Assembly: GCF_947495285.1 (NCBI RefSeq)
Contig: NZ_CANLXZ010000023.1
Location: forward strand, 1 to 49,216
DNA: 49,216 nucleotides
Direction: 5' to 3'
Source of the DNA: an uncultured Nonlabens sp.
GTDB taxonomy: Bacteria > Bacteroidota > Bacteroidia > Flavobacteriales > Flavobacteriaceae
In this document: piece by piece, positions 32,655-42,048 of the stretch
Numbering within the stretch: the stretch's first letter is position 1
Layout: each line of letters starts with the position of its first letter
Notes under the pieces: generated by a model
What the model was told of the DNA's origin: nothing
What the model saw: only the letters and a program-made list of their open reading frames with translations
The model's database searches: none
Translations under genes and position numbers: made by a program

Positions 32655-33272
32655 TCAATTAACTAAAATGAAGATCGCAATCCCTATAAAAACAACAATT
32701 TGTATCCATTTCATGGCTAGTGTAAACCATGTGGAAGTTTTTATGAAACTTGCTGCTTTACCAGCAAGTAAAGCAATTGTATAAAATGTAAACAAAGAAA
32801 CTAACATAAAAACGCTACCTAATATATAGATTTGAATCCAGTCTGGATAAGAGTTTGTGATTACAAATTGTGGTAATAATGCGAGAAAAAACAAAGTCAC
32901 TTTAGGATTGAGCAAATTCATGGTGATTCCTACTTTGTAAAGCTTCCATAGACTTTGAGAAGAAGTTTCTGAATAACCAAATTCTATACTCGCATCTGAT
33001 TTATAAATTTTAAAAGCGAGGTAAAGCAAATAAATCGCGCCTGCTATTTTTATGGAATACAGCAACCACTGGTTATCTCTTATAATAACTGCAAAACCTA
33101 ATGCGACAACAGAAGTATGAACAATACAACCTGTAATTAAACCACTAGCGATGGCGATTCCATATTTAGAACCTCTTGCCACCGATTGTGTAAGTACAAA
33201 AATATTATCTGGTCCTGGACTAAGTGCGAGAAGTAAGGTTGCGAGTGCAAAGGAGATTAGGGTTTCTATCAT
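32655..33272 (-). CDS. LysE/RhtB family amino-acid exporter
   Basis: This 205-residue inner-membrane protein has about six hydrophobic helices. The N-terminal LATLLLALSPGPDNIFVLTQSVARGSKYGIAIASGLITG, split at SPGPD, is the LysE/RhtB signature, and the NLLNPKVTLFFLALLPQF motif is also diagnostic. It probably exports amino acids or analogues by proton exchange. It lies 14 bp after a small exported protein, in a unit with pyrD upstream. Confidence 0.9.
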   Translation of the reverse strand: MIETLISFALATLLLALSPGPDNIFVLTQSVARGSKYGIAIASGLITGCIVHTSVVALGFAVIIRDNQWLLYSIKIAGAIYLLYLAFKIYKSDASIEFGYSETSSQSLWKLYKVGITMNLLNPKVTLFFLALLPQFVITNSYPDWIQIYILGSVFMLVSLFTFYTIALLAGKAASFIKTSTWFTLAMKWIQIVVFIGIAIFILVN

Positions 33273-33286
33273 TTATTATCCAAGAT

Positions 33287-33970
33287 TTACTTAACAATGA
33301 AGTAGTAACTTTCTTTAGCTTTATCTTCATCATAGGTAAACCCAAAAATGTTTTTCATGACTGCCTTAGATAAGTATTTATTCATATGATAATAAGAGTA
33401 AACTTTTCCATCTTTTTCAAATAGCAGTTCACCTTCTTCATCATTTTCAGTATAAAACTTAACATTCCACCATTCCCATTCTGCAATGTGAGGAATACCA
33501 AATTCTTTTGTTATTGCTTGAGGTCCTAAATTATGTCTATACCGTTTGGTTATTCCATCTTCAATAAGTCTAAAACCATATACAGGACCGAAATCAAAAT
33601 CTGCAAAACAAAAAATATTCTTTGGCTTATTAAAATATTTATATAGTTTGTCAATTAAATCTATATCTCCATCAACCAAAATTTTGTTGTTAAATACTGG
33701 ATTAGTAATAATAATAGAATTATTAATTTTAGAAATCAAGACATCATTTTTACGAGTTCCAAAATCAGAAGACCACTTATTATTTAGCCGATATTTCTGA
33801 GAAAAAAAATGATTGTAAATTTCTTCAATAGTATAATTATCATTCTCTATATTTATTACAACACCAGATGGATAAATAGAATAATTTTCTGTTGGTATTG
33901 ATTTGTCTTGAGAAAAGCAATTTAGTATCGAAAATATAGTAATGAAGTAAAATTGATAGTAGTTTCTCAT
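33287..33970 (-). CDS. Hypothetical exported protein
   Basis: This 227-residue protein has an N-terminal hydrophobic segment ([16 protein letters not shown]), a probable signal peptide. The mature part is rich in Asn, Lys and aromatic residues ([21 protein letters not shown]), and no domain is recognised. It is very AT-rich. The start overlaps the pyrD stop by 4 nt (ATGA), showing co-transcription. It could be a small beta-rich periplasmic protein, and the function is unknown. Confidence 0.65.
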   Translation of the reverse strand: MRNYYQFYFITIFSILNCFSQDKSIPTENYSIYPSGVVINIENDNYTIEEIYNHFFSQKYRLNNKWSSDFGTRKNDVLISKINNSIIITNPVFNNKILVDGDIDLIDKLYKYFNKPKNIFCFADFDFGPVYGFRLIEDGITKRYRHNLGPQAITKEFGIPHIAEWEWWNVKFYTENDEEGELLFEKDGKVYSYYHMNKYLSKAVMKNIFGFTYDEDKAKESYYFIVK

Positions 33971-35025
33971 AATTCAATAATTGCCTTATTAATTTCCCTA
34001 ATCAACGCTGGCCCTTCATAAACAAAACCAGTATATAATTGTACCAGACTCGCACCAGCATTTAATTTATCAATCGCATCTTGCGCCGTCATGATGCCAC
34101 CTACTCCTATTATAGGGAAAGCGTCGTTACTTTTATCATGTAAAAAAGCAATAACTTCGGTAGCTCTTTTAGTTAGTGGTGCACCACTCAAACCGCCGGC
34201 TTGTTTTACTAATAATTCCTCAGATTTTAAGCCTTCTCGAGAGATGGTTGTGTTAGAAGCGATCACTCCATCTATTTGAGTATCTGCTACGATTCCTATA
34301 ATATCCATTAATTGATCGTCAGTAAGATCTGGAGCGATTTTAAGGAGAATAGGTTTTCTTTGAGGCTTTTTATTATTAAGGTCTTGAAGCGTTTGTAATA
34401 TATGCGTTAATGGCTTGCGGTCTTGAAGTTCACGCAGTCCTGGTGTGTTAGGTGAGCTTACATTTACGGTAAAATAATCTATGTGATCAAATAGTTTTTC
34501 AAAACAGATTATATAATCATTTACCGCATCCTCATTAGGTGTGACTTTATTTTTTCCTATGTTACCGCCGATTAGCACATGACCTGGCTGTCCTAACTTA
34601 GGGTTTTTCTTTAATCGTTCTACGGCAAGATCTACGCCACCGTTATTGAATCCCATGCGGTTTACAATTGCTTGATCTTTCTTTAATCTAAAAAGTCGCT
34701 GCTTGGGGTTTCCATCTTGTGGTTTTGGTGTAAGGGTTCCTATTTCTATAAATCCAAAACCGAGATTTGAGAATTCTTTAAAAGCTTTGGCGTCTTTATC
34801 AAATCCGGCAGCCATTCCTACTGGGTTCTCAAACTGTAAACCGAAGAATTCTCTTTTTAAGGCAGGATGATTTTGCTTGTAACGCTTTCGCGAAAGCGTG
34901 CTAAAACCAGGTATTTTACTTAACAATTTAATACTCTTAAAAGAAAAGTGGTGAACAGCCTCTGGGTCAAAGGCAAAAAGTAGCGGACGGACTAAAGATG
35001 TATACATAAGAATAAGGTTGCGCAA
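33967..35025 (-). CDS. pyrD: Quinone-dependent dihydroorotate dehydrogenase
   Basis: This 352-residue class 2 enzyme oxidises dihydroorotate to orotate at the membrane with FMN and quinone. [40 protein letters not shown] split at GTLTP, the catalytic Ser region [25 protein letters not shown] and [27 protein letters not shown] split at GVGG are all class 2 blocks. An N-terminal amphipathic helix precedes the barrel. A perfect palindrome at 34883-34898 encodes TLSRKRY in the membrane-associating segment. It is divergent from lpd. Confidence 0.94.
   Translation of the reverse strand: MRNLILMYTSLVRPLLFAFDPEAVHHFSFKSIKLLSKIPGFSTLSRKRYKQNHPALKREFFGLQFENPVGMAAGFDKDAKAFKEFSNLGFGFIEIGTLTPKPQDGNPKQRLFRLKKDQAIVNRMGFNNGGVDLAVERLKKNPKLGQPGHVLIGGNIGKNKVTPNEDAVNDYIICFEKLFDHIDYFTVNVSSPNTPGLRELQDRKPLTHILQTLQDLNNKKPQRKPILLKIAPDLTDDQLMDIIGIVADTQIDGVIASNTTISREGLKSEELLVKQAGGLSGAPLTKRATEVIAFLHDKSNDAFPIIGVGGIMTAQDAIDKLNAGASLVQLYTGFVYEGPALIREINKAIIEL
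34883..34898. repeat. Perfect palindrome inside pyrD
   Basis: CGCTTTCGCGAAAGCG, read as LSRKR, not the usual AFAKA frame. Confidence 0.95.
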
Positions 35026-35082
35026 ATTTACAATGCATTGGACTTTATTCCATATTTTTGTTACTCTTAAAAAATGACTGAT

Positions 35083-36474
35083 ATGAGTAAATATGATGTG
35101 ATCGTTTTAGGTAGTGGACCTGGCGGATATGTAACAGCAATACGTGCTTCTCAACTAGGGTTAAAAACAGCAATCGTTGAAAAAGAATCTCTAGGTGGTG
35201 TATGTCTTAACTGGGGTTGCATTCCTACTAAGGCATTAATTAAAAGTGCTGATGTATTTAATTACCTTAACCACGCTGCAGATTATGGACTTAAAGCTGA
35301 TAATGTAGATAAGGATTTTGGCGCTGTTGTAAAACGTAGCCGCGACGTGGCAGATGGAATGAGCAAGGGTGTACAATTCTTATTAAAAAAGAATAAAATA
35401 GACGTAATCATGGGTTACGGAACGGTAAAAAAAGGCAAGAAAATCGAGGTGAAGGCTGAAGATGGATCTACCTCTACCGTAGAAGGAAACCATATCATAA
35501 TCGCGACTGGTGCAAAATCACGTGTACTTCCTAACTTACCGCAGGATGGTAAAAAGGTAATAGGCTATCGTGAAGCTATGACGCTTAAAGAACAACCTAA
35601 GAAAATGGTTGTTGTTGGGTCTGGAGCAATAGGTGTAGAATTTGCTTATTTCTATAACTCTATGGGCACTGATGTAACTATAGTGGAATATGTAGATCGC
35701 ATTGTACCGGTAGAAGACATAGACGTCTCTAAACAAATGGAGCGTAGTTTCAAAAAATCTGGAATCAAAGTAATGACATCTAGTGAGGTCACTAGTGTAG
35801 ATACTTCTGGAGATGGAGTAAAAGTTAGTGTGAAAACTAAAAAAGGAGAAGAAGTTCTTGATGCAGACGTGGTTTTAAGTGCTGTAGGTATTGAAACTAA
35901 TCTTTCTAACATAGGCCTAGAAGAAATAGGAATTTCTACAGATCGCGGTAAAGTGATCGTTAATAAATGGTATCAAACTAATTTACCAGGATACTACGCT
36001 ATAGGCGACATTACTGCAGGACCAGCACTAGCCCATGTTGCAAGTGCCGAAGGTATTCTTTGTGTAGAAAAAATTGCAGACTTGCAGGTGGAGCCTATAG
36101 ATTATGGTAATATACCAGGTTGTACTTATTCTACTCCTGAGATTGCTAGCGTAGGTATGACTGAGGCACAAGCTAAGGAAGCTGGACATGATATAAAAGT
36201 TGGTAAATTCCCTTTCAGCGCAAGTGGTAAGGCTAGTGCGTCTGGAAATAAAGATGGTTTTGTAAAAGTAATTTTTGACGCTAAGTACGGTGAGTGGTTA
36301 GGATGTCATATGATAGGTGCTGGTGTTACTGACATGATTGCTGAGGCTGTTGTGGCTCGTAAATTAGAAACTACTGGTCATGAAATTTTAAAAGCCATCC
36401 ATCCACACCCTACAATGAGTGAAGCGGTAATGGAAGCTGTTGCAGATGCTTATGGTGAGGTAATTCACTTATAG
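35083..36474 (+). CDS. lpdA: Dihydrolipoyl dehydrogenase (E3)
   Basis: This flavoprotein reoxidises dihydrolipoyl groups of 2-oxoacid dehydrogenases and the glycine cleavage system. The FAD motif [13 protein letters not shown], the redox disulfide [15 protein letters not shown], the NAD motif [35 protein letters not shown] and the active-site His in [11 protein letters not shown] are all present. I start at 35083 ([12 protein letters not shown]). An ATG three codons earlier is equally possible. It stands alone with a strong terminator, and it is the likely E3 partner of the E1/E2 pair at 6375-10370. Confidence 0.94.
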   Translation: MSKYDVIVLGSGPGGYVTAIRASQLGLKTAIVEKESLGGVCLNWGCIPTKALIKSADVFNYLNHAADYGLKADNVDKDFGAVVKRSRDVADGMSKGVQFLLKKNKIDVIMGYGTVKKGKKIEVKAEDGSTSTVEGNHIIIATGAKSRVLPNLPQDGKKVIGYREAMTLKEQPKKMVVVGSGAIGVEFAYFYNSMGTDVTIVEYVDRIVPVEDIDVSKQMERSFKKSGIKVMTSSEVTSVDTSGDGVKVSVKTKKGEEVLDADVVLSAVGIETNLSNIGLEEIGISTDRGKVIVNKWYQTNLPGYYAIGDITAGPALAHVASAEGILCVEKIADLQVEPIDYGNIPGCTYSTPEIASVGMTEAQAKEAGHDIKVGKFPFSASGKASASGNKDGFVKVIFDAKYGEWLGCHMIGAGVTDMIAEAVVARKLETTGHEILKAIHPHPTMSEAVMEAVADAYGEVIHL

Positions 36475-36499
36475 TATTAAATAGTTTTTATTTAAAAAT

Positions 36500-36540
36500 A
36501 AGAAAACCCCTTTGAAACATAGTTTCAAAGGGGTTTTCTT
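36500..36540. terminator. Terminator of lpdA
   Basis: A perfect 19-bp stem (AAGAAAACCCCTTTGAAAC and its complement) with a 3-nt loop, T-rich on both ends, begins 26 bp past the lpdA stop. Confidence 0.92.
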
Positions 36541-36544
36541 ATTT

Positions 36545-37145
36545 TATGCTTAAGGTTTTTTAAAACCTAAAATTAATGGTACTCATCTCTCCTTCTTTGG
36601 TGAATCTATTAAAATTAGTAGCACATTGTCTACCAAAAAAGATCTTGTTGACACCCTAAATAAGTAGTCCAACTTTTACTCCTTATTATAATTACTATTT
36701 GAATATACGATGTTTAAAACACCTGTCAACGAGAATATCGATTTACCAGATGGTAGGGCTTTATATAAAAGTAGTCACTAGCGCCAGCAAAGACGCTCTA
36801 GATTTTACTTAATTTAAATACTGGTAAATGACATACGGCTGGATAACTACTGGAATATTCATACTAGCTGCTGCTCTTAAAATTATCGCCATATTTACTC
36901 TATAATAAGTATATATCTAGAGTTACTACTAGGTCTAGCCCTAGTTTTTAAGTTTTTATGAGACAGCACTGTTATAAATAAGACTAATACCTCTTGAGAC
37001 GTGAAATGTGTATCTCTAAATCCTAGTCAGAAGTAGCTATATGGCTGTAGAAACAAATGATTTAATGACAGTATATTCTATTGTGTTTATATAGAGATCA
37101 TGCTTAAAAAACACAACGACCTCTATATCCTGCACTCGTTAGCTT
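36545..37145. other. Gene-free stretch with decayed coding fragments
   Basis: There is no intact gene in about 600 bp. On the plus strand, TYGWITTGIFILAAALKIIAIFTL (quoted in part as WITTGIFILAAALKI, from about 36829) is followed by two stops, and another frame then gives YLELLLGLALVFKFL. This looks like a broken small membrane protein with two helices. A 24-codon frame (MFKTPVNENIDLPDGRALYK, from about 36710) may be a further fragment. I cannot name a family. Confidence 0.4.
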
Positions 37146-37151
37146 AAGTTG

Positions 37152-38042
37152 CTATTTCTTAAGTTTAGGTTTTTCTTTATAAAAAACAAATGTCACCTCT
37201 TCACCTACTTGTAAATTTGACGCTAGGTCAATGATCTCGCCATTTTTTTTCATTAATTGAATCTTTGCCGTATTAGGAGGTTTTACACCTAGATGGACTG
37301 CTTTAAGTGAAATGGTGTTAATAGGATCGATTAAGGATAGTTCCATTTCTTTCTTTTTGGCAACTGGACTGTAGGCATCAAGAATTTTATTACCATTAAT
37401 AGTCAGGTCTATTTGATCTCCATCTATCTCTCCATCATCCCAAATAATTAATTTAAGATATTCCTCTTTCCACAGAATATTTAATTTTTCGCCTCCTTTT
37501 AAAGCGTTTTTCGCATAGCGATTAAACATTTTACCCATGTTCACCTTTTGTTTAACACTATCAGGTATGCGTCCCATACGGCGCACTTTCTTCTGGAATT
37601 TTTCAGTCCTCTTTTGAATTTTTTGAGCAGCTGTTAGAACTAACTCTCCATTAAGGCAGCTGGTCAGGTCATCATAATAACTTTTAAATGTTCCGTCTAT
37701 TTGAGACTTCCCATTCAACTTTCTTATATCTCCAGTAAAATAAACATTACAAAAATCTTGTTCTATAATATCAGATTTTGTGTAAACTATTTCTATCTCT
37801 CTAAATTTTAATTTATTCTCCTTATCATCATAGGTACCTATAATTAAAGACTTAGTCTCATGCTCACCATTTAAATCGGTATAAGAATATCCATTAATTT
37901 TACCATCTACCTCTTTAAAATCTAATCTAAAAGTTATTAAAGAACTATCTGGCAACTTTAATAAGCCTAAGTACTCGTATGTCTGACCATTAACAGTCCC
38001 TAAGCTAAGTAAAACAATTAAAAGTAATACTGATATTTTCAT
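37152..38042 (-). CDS. Hypothetical exported protein
   Basis: This 296-residue protein has a clear signal peptide (ISVLLLIVLLSLGTVNG). The first half is beta-rich (YEYLGLLKLPDSSLITFRLDF, KINGYSYTDLNGEHETKS, then GTFKSYYDDLTSCLNGELVL with two cysteines). A basic helical linker follows (KIQKRTEKFQKKVRR), and the second half is again beta-rich. No catalytic motif is seen. It is divergent from the TM2 gene. I do not recognise a domain. Confidence 0.75.
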   Translation of the reverse strand: MKISVLLLIVLLSLGTVNGQTYEYLGLLKLPDSSLITFRLDFKEVDGKINGYSYTDLNGEHETKSLIIGTYDDKENKLKFREIEIVYTKSDIIEQDFCNVYFTGDIRKLNGKSQIDGTFKSYYDDLTSCLNGELVLTAAQKIQKRTEKFQKKVRRMGRIPDSVKQKVNMGKMFNRYAKNALKGGEKLNILWKEEYLKLIIWDDGEIDGDQIDLTINGNKILDAYSPVAKKKEMELSLIDPINTISLKAVHLGVKPPNTAKIQLMKKNGEIIDLASNLQVGEEVTFVFYKEKPKLKK

Positions 38043-38089
38043 ATTTTGATATATATTTGAGGTAAATATAACTAACTAATTAACTTTTT

Positions 38090-38446
38090 ATGAAAACAAA
38101 ATTAACTCTAGCTCTTATGAGCATTTTTATGATGGTAAGTAGTCTAGCATTTGCATCATTTCCTGTAGAGAGACAAGTTACTACCCAAGTGGTAACACTA
38201 GAAAATGGTACAACAGTAGAAGAATCTACTGCTACTCTAACTTCTCCAGCGGCAGTTGCCTGGTCAGAAGATCAAACCATAGCGATTCTATTATGGTTTT
38301 TCCTAGGAGGATTTGCTGGTCACCGCTGGTTCTTAAAGAGTCCATGGTACTGGAATCTACTATTTATCTTAACAGGAGGATTCTTTTTTGTGGGATGGGT
38401 AATTGATGGTATAGAAATTATTACAGGAAGTTATCCTGGACTTTAA
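38090..38446 (+). CDS. TM2-domain membrane protein
   Basis: This 118-residue protein has an N-terminal hydrophobic segment (LTLALMSIFMMVSSLAFA), then about 40 polar residues, then a TM2 domain: AILLWFFLGGFAGHRWFLKS, a short turn, and LLFILTGGFFFVGWVIDGIEII. The GGFAGHR.F and GW.ID motifs define the family. Its role in bacteria is unknown. A terminator follows at once. Confidence 0.85.
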   Translation: MKTKLTLALMSIFMMVSSLAFASFPVERQVTTQVVTLENGTTVEESTATLTSPAAVAWSEDQTIAILLWFFLGGFAGHRWFLKSPWYWNLLFILTGGFFFVGWVIDGIEIITGSYPGL

Positions 38447-38463
38447 TTTTATAGTATAATTAT

Positions 38464-38499
38464 AAAATGCCTGTTAGATTTATACTAGCAGGCATTTTT
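38464..38499. terminator. Bidirectional terminator, TM2 gene and aroQ
   Basis: AAAATGCCTG and CAGGCATTTTT pair around TTAGATTTATACTAG (TAG/CTA may extend the stem). It lies between convergent genes. Confidence 0.9.
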
Positions 38500-38502
38500 A
38501 TT

Positions 38503-38919
38503 TTATAGAAAACTCTTTACAGCCAGCTCATATCCCTTGAGGCCAAAACCAGTAATGATACCAGCCGTATATTTTGAAATATAAGATACGTGCCTGAACT
38601 CTTCTCGATCCATAACGTTAGAAATATGCACCTCTATAACTGGTGTTGTAATACCACTTACTGCATCACCTATACCTATGGATGTATGAGTGTATGCTCC
38701 TGCATTTAAGATTACCGCGTTAAATCCCTCTTCTTGCGCATTATGAAGTTTATCGATTATTTCCCCTTCTATGTTAGATTGAAAATAGCCCAATTCTACC
38801 TCTTTATATTTGAATTGTAACTCTATAAAGTAATCTTCAAAAGTTTGTGAACCGTAAATCTCAGGTTCCCGTTTTCCCAGTAAATTTAAATTAGGCCCGT
38901 TAAGAATAAGTATTTTCAT
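38503..38919 (-). CDS. aroQ: Type II 3-dehydroquinate dehydratase
   Basis: This 138-residue shikimate-pathway enzyme starts at MKILILNGPNLNLLGKREPEIYG split at GPNLN, which holds the catalytic Arg/Tyr loop. ILNAGAYTHTSIGIGDAV and VIEVHISNVMDREEFRHVSYIS (catalytic His of EVHISN) are complete. I start at 38919. The frame continues to 38964 only because a palindrome copy encodes SRFRES in front. It lies immediately downstream of the broken porin gene and its terminator. Confidence 0.93.
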   Translation of the reverse strand: MKILILNGPNLNLLGKREPEIYGSQTFEDYFIELQFKYKEVELGYFQSNIEGEIIDKLHNAQEEGFNAVILNAGAYTHTSIGIGDAVSGITTPVIEVHISNVMDREEFRHVSYISKYTAGIITGFGLKGYELAVKSFL

Positions 38920-38941
38920 AAGTATAAAGATATTATTAATT

Positions 38942-38957
38942 CCGCTTTCGCGAAAGC
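38942..38957. repeat. Perfect palindrome upstream of aroQ
   Basis: CGCTTTCGCGAAAGCG, 22 bp before the aroQ start. Confidence 0.95.
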
Positions 38958-38965
38958 GAGACACA

Positions 38966-38997
38966 AAAAAAGCCGAATCCTTAAGATTCGACTTTTA
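38966..38997 (-). terminator. Terminator after the broken porin gene
   Basis: AAAGTCGAATC pairs with GATTCGGCTTT (one mismatch) around TTAAG, followed on the minus strand by a run of T. Confidence 0.8.
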
Positions 38998-39595
38998 ATG
39001 AATTAGTTTTTTCTTAGAATTTGTAATCTCATCACCAAAGATGTCACCATTATCTTTATACACATTACTTAAGCCTATCATGTAACGCACATTTGCAGAT
39101 AATCCTTCTAAAGAAGTACCTTCTTTAAATTTATAGGCAACACCACCACCGGCAGAAAGATCAATTGTTTCAGCGTTCAACTCTTTTGATCAACGTTTTC
39201 ACCGTTCACTTCAAATTTATCGCTTACTAAGAATCCGATTTGGGGTCCATCTTCTACAGAAAATCCAGATTCACCTGTATAAAATTTTGCAAGTACTGGC
39301 ACATTGGTATAGTCTAGTTTCAGCTTTTGTTCTATAGTATGTCCAGCAAATGTAATTTCTGACTCCAAGCCTTGTTGAGAATAAAGAACCTCTACTTGTA
39401 AAGCAAATATTTCATTAAACATATACTCTCCAGTTATCCCTACATTAATTCCATTTATAGCATCTAGGTCTTCTACTGCATCACCTTGGAGCTTTGCAAA
39501 ATTCACACCTACTTTTACCTCAAAATCAATTTCTTGACCATCTGAAACTCCCATTGCAAATACCGCTGCTACTGCATTTAATAATATTTTCTCAT
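38995..39595 (-). pseudogene. Outer-membrane beta-barrel (porin/PorT-like) gene, frameshifted
   Basis: Two frames together give a flavobacterial outer-membrane barrel of about 195 residues: a signal peptide (KILLNAVAAVFAMGVSDGQE), VKVGVNFAKLQGD, FALQVEVLYSQQG, YTNVPVLAKFYTGESGFSVEDGPQIGFLVSDK split at GFSVED, then a shift at about 39180 and LSAGGGVAYKFKEG, LSANVRYMIGLSNVY. The start is also damaged: ATG at 39595 (ATGAGAAAA) would reach KILLNA only with one more A. The last strand (usually V.Q.GVGYRF) is missing. Three lesions make a sequencing error an unlikely full explanation. Confidence 0.82.
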
Positions 39596-39793
39596 AGTTA
39601 TGTTTATTAGTTCGGTGCAAAATTAGAGAAGGTTTAATTCTTTGGTTATTAATAAAACCACAACTCATTTTAAAGGTTTTTAAAGGTATTTTCTATATTT
39701 TAAGCATCAGTATATTAGTTGTATTTCTTACAAATTAATTAACATTGTTTTTTTAATAATCTATTCACGTCTAATAATTTTTACCTTTACGTT

Positions 39794-40690
39794 ATGAACT
39801 GGAAGCAGGCTATAAAAGACTTTTCTATATACTTAAAGCTAGAAAGAGGCCTGTCGGTTAACACCCTAAAAGCATATACTAGAGATTTAAATAAAATGGC
39901 ACACTGGTTAGAAACTAACGAGGTAAAAGAACTACCTACTGCCATAACAGTAGATACATTGCGTACCTATGTATATGAGCTAGCCAAAACAGTCCAACCA
40001 CGATCGCAAGCTAGATCTATAAGTAGTTTAAAAGCGTTTTTTGAATTTTTAATTCTAGAACGTTATAGAGAAGACCAGCCTATGTCGTTGATAGAGGCTC
40101 CTAAAACAGGTCGTAAACTGCCCGATACTCTAAGCACAAGAGAAATAGATCTATTGATAAACAGCATCGATCGCTCCACACCAGAAGGCGAGCGCAATCG
40201 CGCTATACTAGAAACACTTTATGCTTGTGGCCTGCGTGTTAGTGAGTTAATAACCCTTAAGATAAGTGACTTATTTTTTAAAGAAGGTTTTTTAAAAGTT
40301 ACTGGAAAAGGAGATAAACAGAGATTTGTTCCCATAGGAGAATACACTATAAAAATTATTGAACTGTATAAAAATGAAATACGCATTCATGTACCAGTAA
40401 AACCAGACCATACAGATACACTTTTTTTAAACAGACGTGGCGCTGGACTTACTAGAGCGATGATTTTTCACGTTATAAAACAACAGGCCATTATGGCAGG
40501 GATTAAAAAATCTATAAGCCCGCACACCTTCAGACACAGTTTTGCGACTCATTTATTAGAAAATGGCGCTGACTTGCGATCTATACAAATGATGTTGGGT
40601 CATGAGAGCATAACCACCACTGAAATCTATATGCACGTAGACCGTGCACACCTTTCTAAGGTGATTCATAAACATCACCCTAGAGCCTAA
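39794..40690 (+). CDS. xerD: Tyrosine recombinase XerD-like
   Basis: This 298-residue site-specific recombinase resolves chromosome dimers at dif. The N-terminal SAM-like domain has LERGLSVNTLKAYTRDL. The catalytic domain shows Arg in LYACGLRVSELITL, Lys in VTGKGDKQRFVPI, HTFRHSFATHLLENGADLRSIQ (HxxR), then LGHESITTTEIYMHV (His/Trp position and nucleophilic Tyr). Length matches XerC/D rather than integrative-element integrases, and there is no tRNA or attachment site next to it. It is the usual flavobacterial single Xer. Confidence 0.9.
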   Translation: MNWKQAIKDFSIYLKLERGLSVNTLKAYTRDLNKMAHWLETNEVKELPTAITVDTLRTYVYELAKTVQPRSQARSISSLKAFFEFLILERYREDQPMSLIEAPKTGRKLPDTLSTREIDLLINSIDRSTPEGERNRAILETLYACGLRVSELITLKISDLFFKEGFLKVTGKGDKQRFVPIGEYTIKIIELYKNEIRIHVPVKPDHTDTLFLNRRGAGLTRAMIFHVIKQQAIMAGIKKSISPHTFRHSFATHLLENGADLRSIQMMLGHESITTTEIYMHVDRAHLSKVIHKHHPRA

Positions 40691-40791
40691 TTCCACTTAC
40701 ATTCTTTGATTACATCTTCATTAAGATCTCGCTTTATGCAATTTATTAATGTACTAAAGTTTTTATAAAGTAAAGAAGATTTTTTGGTGTA

Positions 40792-40806
40792 CGCTTTCGC
40801 GAAAGC
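40792..40806. repeat. Palindrome, last base changed, before the aldo/keto reductase
   Basis: CGCTTTCGCGAAAGC followed by T instead of G, 25 bp upstream of the reductase start. Confidence 0.85.
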
Positions 40807-40831
40807 TAACTTTATAAAAAAATACAACACA

Positions 40832-41779
40832 ATGAAAACTCTAAAGTTTAAAAATGGCGATGAAATGGCCGCTATAGGATTAGGAACTTGGAAATCAAAA
40901 CCAGGAGAAGTAAAACAAGCAGTAATTACTGCCCTAGAGTCTGGATATAAACACATAGACTGCGCTGCTGTTTATGGAAATGAAAAAGAAATAGGTGAAG
41001 CTTTTAACGAAGTGTTCTCTAAAGGAGACGTAAAAAGAGAAGACATATGGATAACCTCTAAATTATGGAACAATGCACACCTTAAAAGTGATGTCGCGCC
41101 AGCTCTAGATAAAACTCTTAATGATTTACAACTGGATTATCTAGATTTATATTTAATACACTGGCCAGTTGCTTTTAAACCAGCAGTTCAAATGGCTGAC
41201 AAGCCCGATGATTATCTTACACCACAAGAAGCACCTATTCATGAAACATGGAATGCGATGGTAGACTTAAAGAAATCTGGTAAAGTGAAGCACATAGGAG
41301 TTTCTAATTTCTCTACTACTAAACTGGATGACCTTCTTGAAAAGACGGATGAAGCACCAGAGATGAATCAGGTAGAATTACACCCTTTATTACAACAAAA
41401 TGAACTATTTGAATACTGTTCTAATAAAGGTATTCATTTAACAGGATATTCTCCTCTAGGAAGTGGGGACCGTAGTGATGAGATGAAACAAGATAATGAG
41501 CCTAACATGCTTCAAAATGCGACCATCACTTCTATCGCTAGTAAACACAACGCTAGCCCTGGACAGGTTCTTATTAACTGGAGCGCACATAGAGGTACTG
41601 CTGTAATTCCTAAATCTACTAATGAAGGACGTATAAAAGAGAATCTAGCTGCTCCTACTGTTAAATTTGATCAAGAAGATTTAAAAAATCTTGCTGATAT
41701 GGATAAGCATTACCGCTATGTGACTGGTAAATTCTATGAAGTTGCAGAAAAAGGTTACCCTAATATCTATGATGAGTAG
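40832..41779 (+). CDS. Aldo/keto reductase
   Basis: This 315-residue NADPH-dependent TIM-barrel oxidoreductase has its catalytic tetrad in IDCAAVYGNEKEIGEA (Asp, Tyr), IWITSKLWN (Lys) and LYLIHWPVA (His). The cofactor end is TAVIPKSTNEGRIKENL. I start at 40832 (MKTLKFKNGDEMAAIGLGTW). The frame upstream to 40784 runs through a palindrome (YAFAKAN) and is not family sequence. The natural substrate is unknown. It carries its own terminator. Confidence 0.9.
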   Translation: MKTLKFKNGDEMAAIGLGTWKSKPGEVKQAVITALESGYKHIDCAAVYGNEKEIGEAFNEVFSKGDVKREDIWITSKLWNNAHLKSDVAPALDKTLNDLQLDYLDLYLIHWPVAFKPAVQMADKPDDYLTPQEAPIHETWNAMVDLKKSGKVKHIGVSNFSTTKLDDLLEKTDEAPEMNQVELHPLLQQNELFEYCSNKGIHLTGYSPLGSGDRSDEMKQDNEPNMLQNATITSIASKHNASPGQVLINWSAHRGTAVIPKSTNEGRIKENLAAPTVKFDQEDLKNLADMDKHYRYVTGKFYEVAEKGYPNIYDE

Positions 41780-41793
41780 ATGGTAGATGTCAT

Positions 41794-41835
41794 AAAATCC
41801 ATTATTCACGCAGGTGGAATAATGGATTTTTTAAA
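41794..41835 (+). terminator. Terminator of the aldo/keto reductase gene
   Basis: AAAATCCATTATTC and its complement form a perfect 14-bp stem around a 9-nt loop, with TTTTTT after it. Confidence 0.93.
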
Positions 41836-41991
41836 AAAACTAACCATCAAAAGACTAAGAAATAACTCTTATTCTTTTATCAAAAAAAGAATGGACTAAC
41901 TATTATTTACTGTAAGCTAGCGCGATAGAAATGGATAATAGAAGTATATATCATGTAGAAACAACACGTTCATTCCCTATAGCAAGACATA

Positions 41992-42022
41992 AAAAAACCT
42001 CGATAAAATGAATTACCGAGGT
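41992..42022 (-). terminator. Terminator of rny
   Basis: On the minus strand ACCTCG, a loop, CGAGGT and then a run of seven T, 27 bp after the rny stop. Confidence 0.85.
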
Positions 42023-42048
42023 CTTTACTTATAAAACTTAACGCTTTT

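Noticed and set aside
39794..40690. Integrase of a genomic island
   Set aside because: Length and motifs fit the chromosomal XerC/D type. There is no tRNA, direct repeat or excision gene nearby.
40687..40956. 89-residue minus-strand frame between xerD and the aldo/keto reductase
   Set aside because: It is antisense to the start of the aldo/keto reductase, passes through the palindrome and has no family features.
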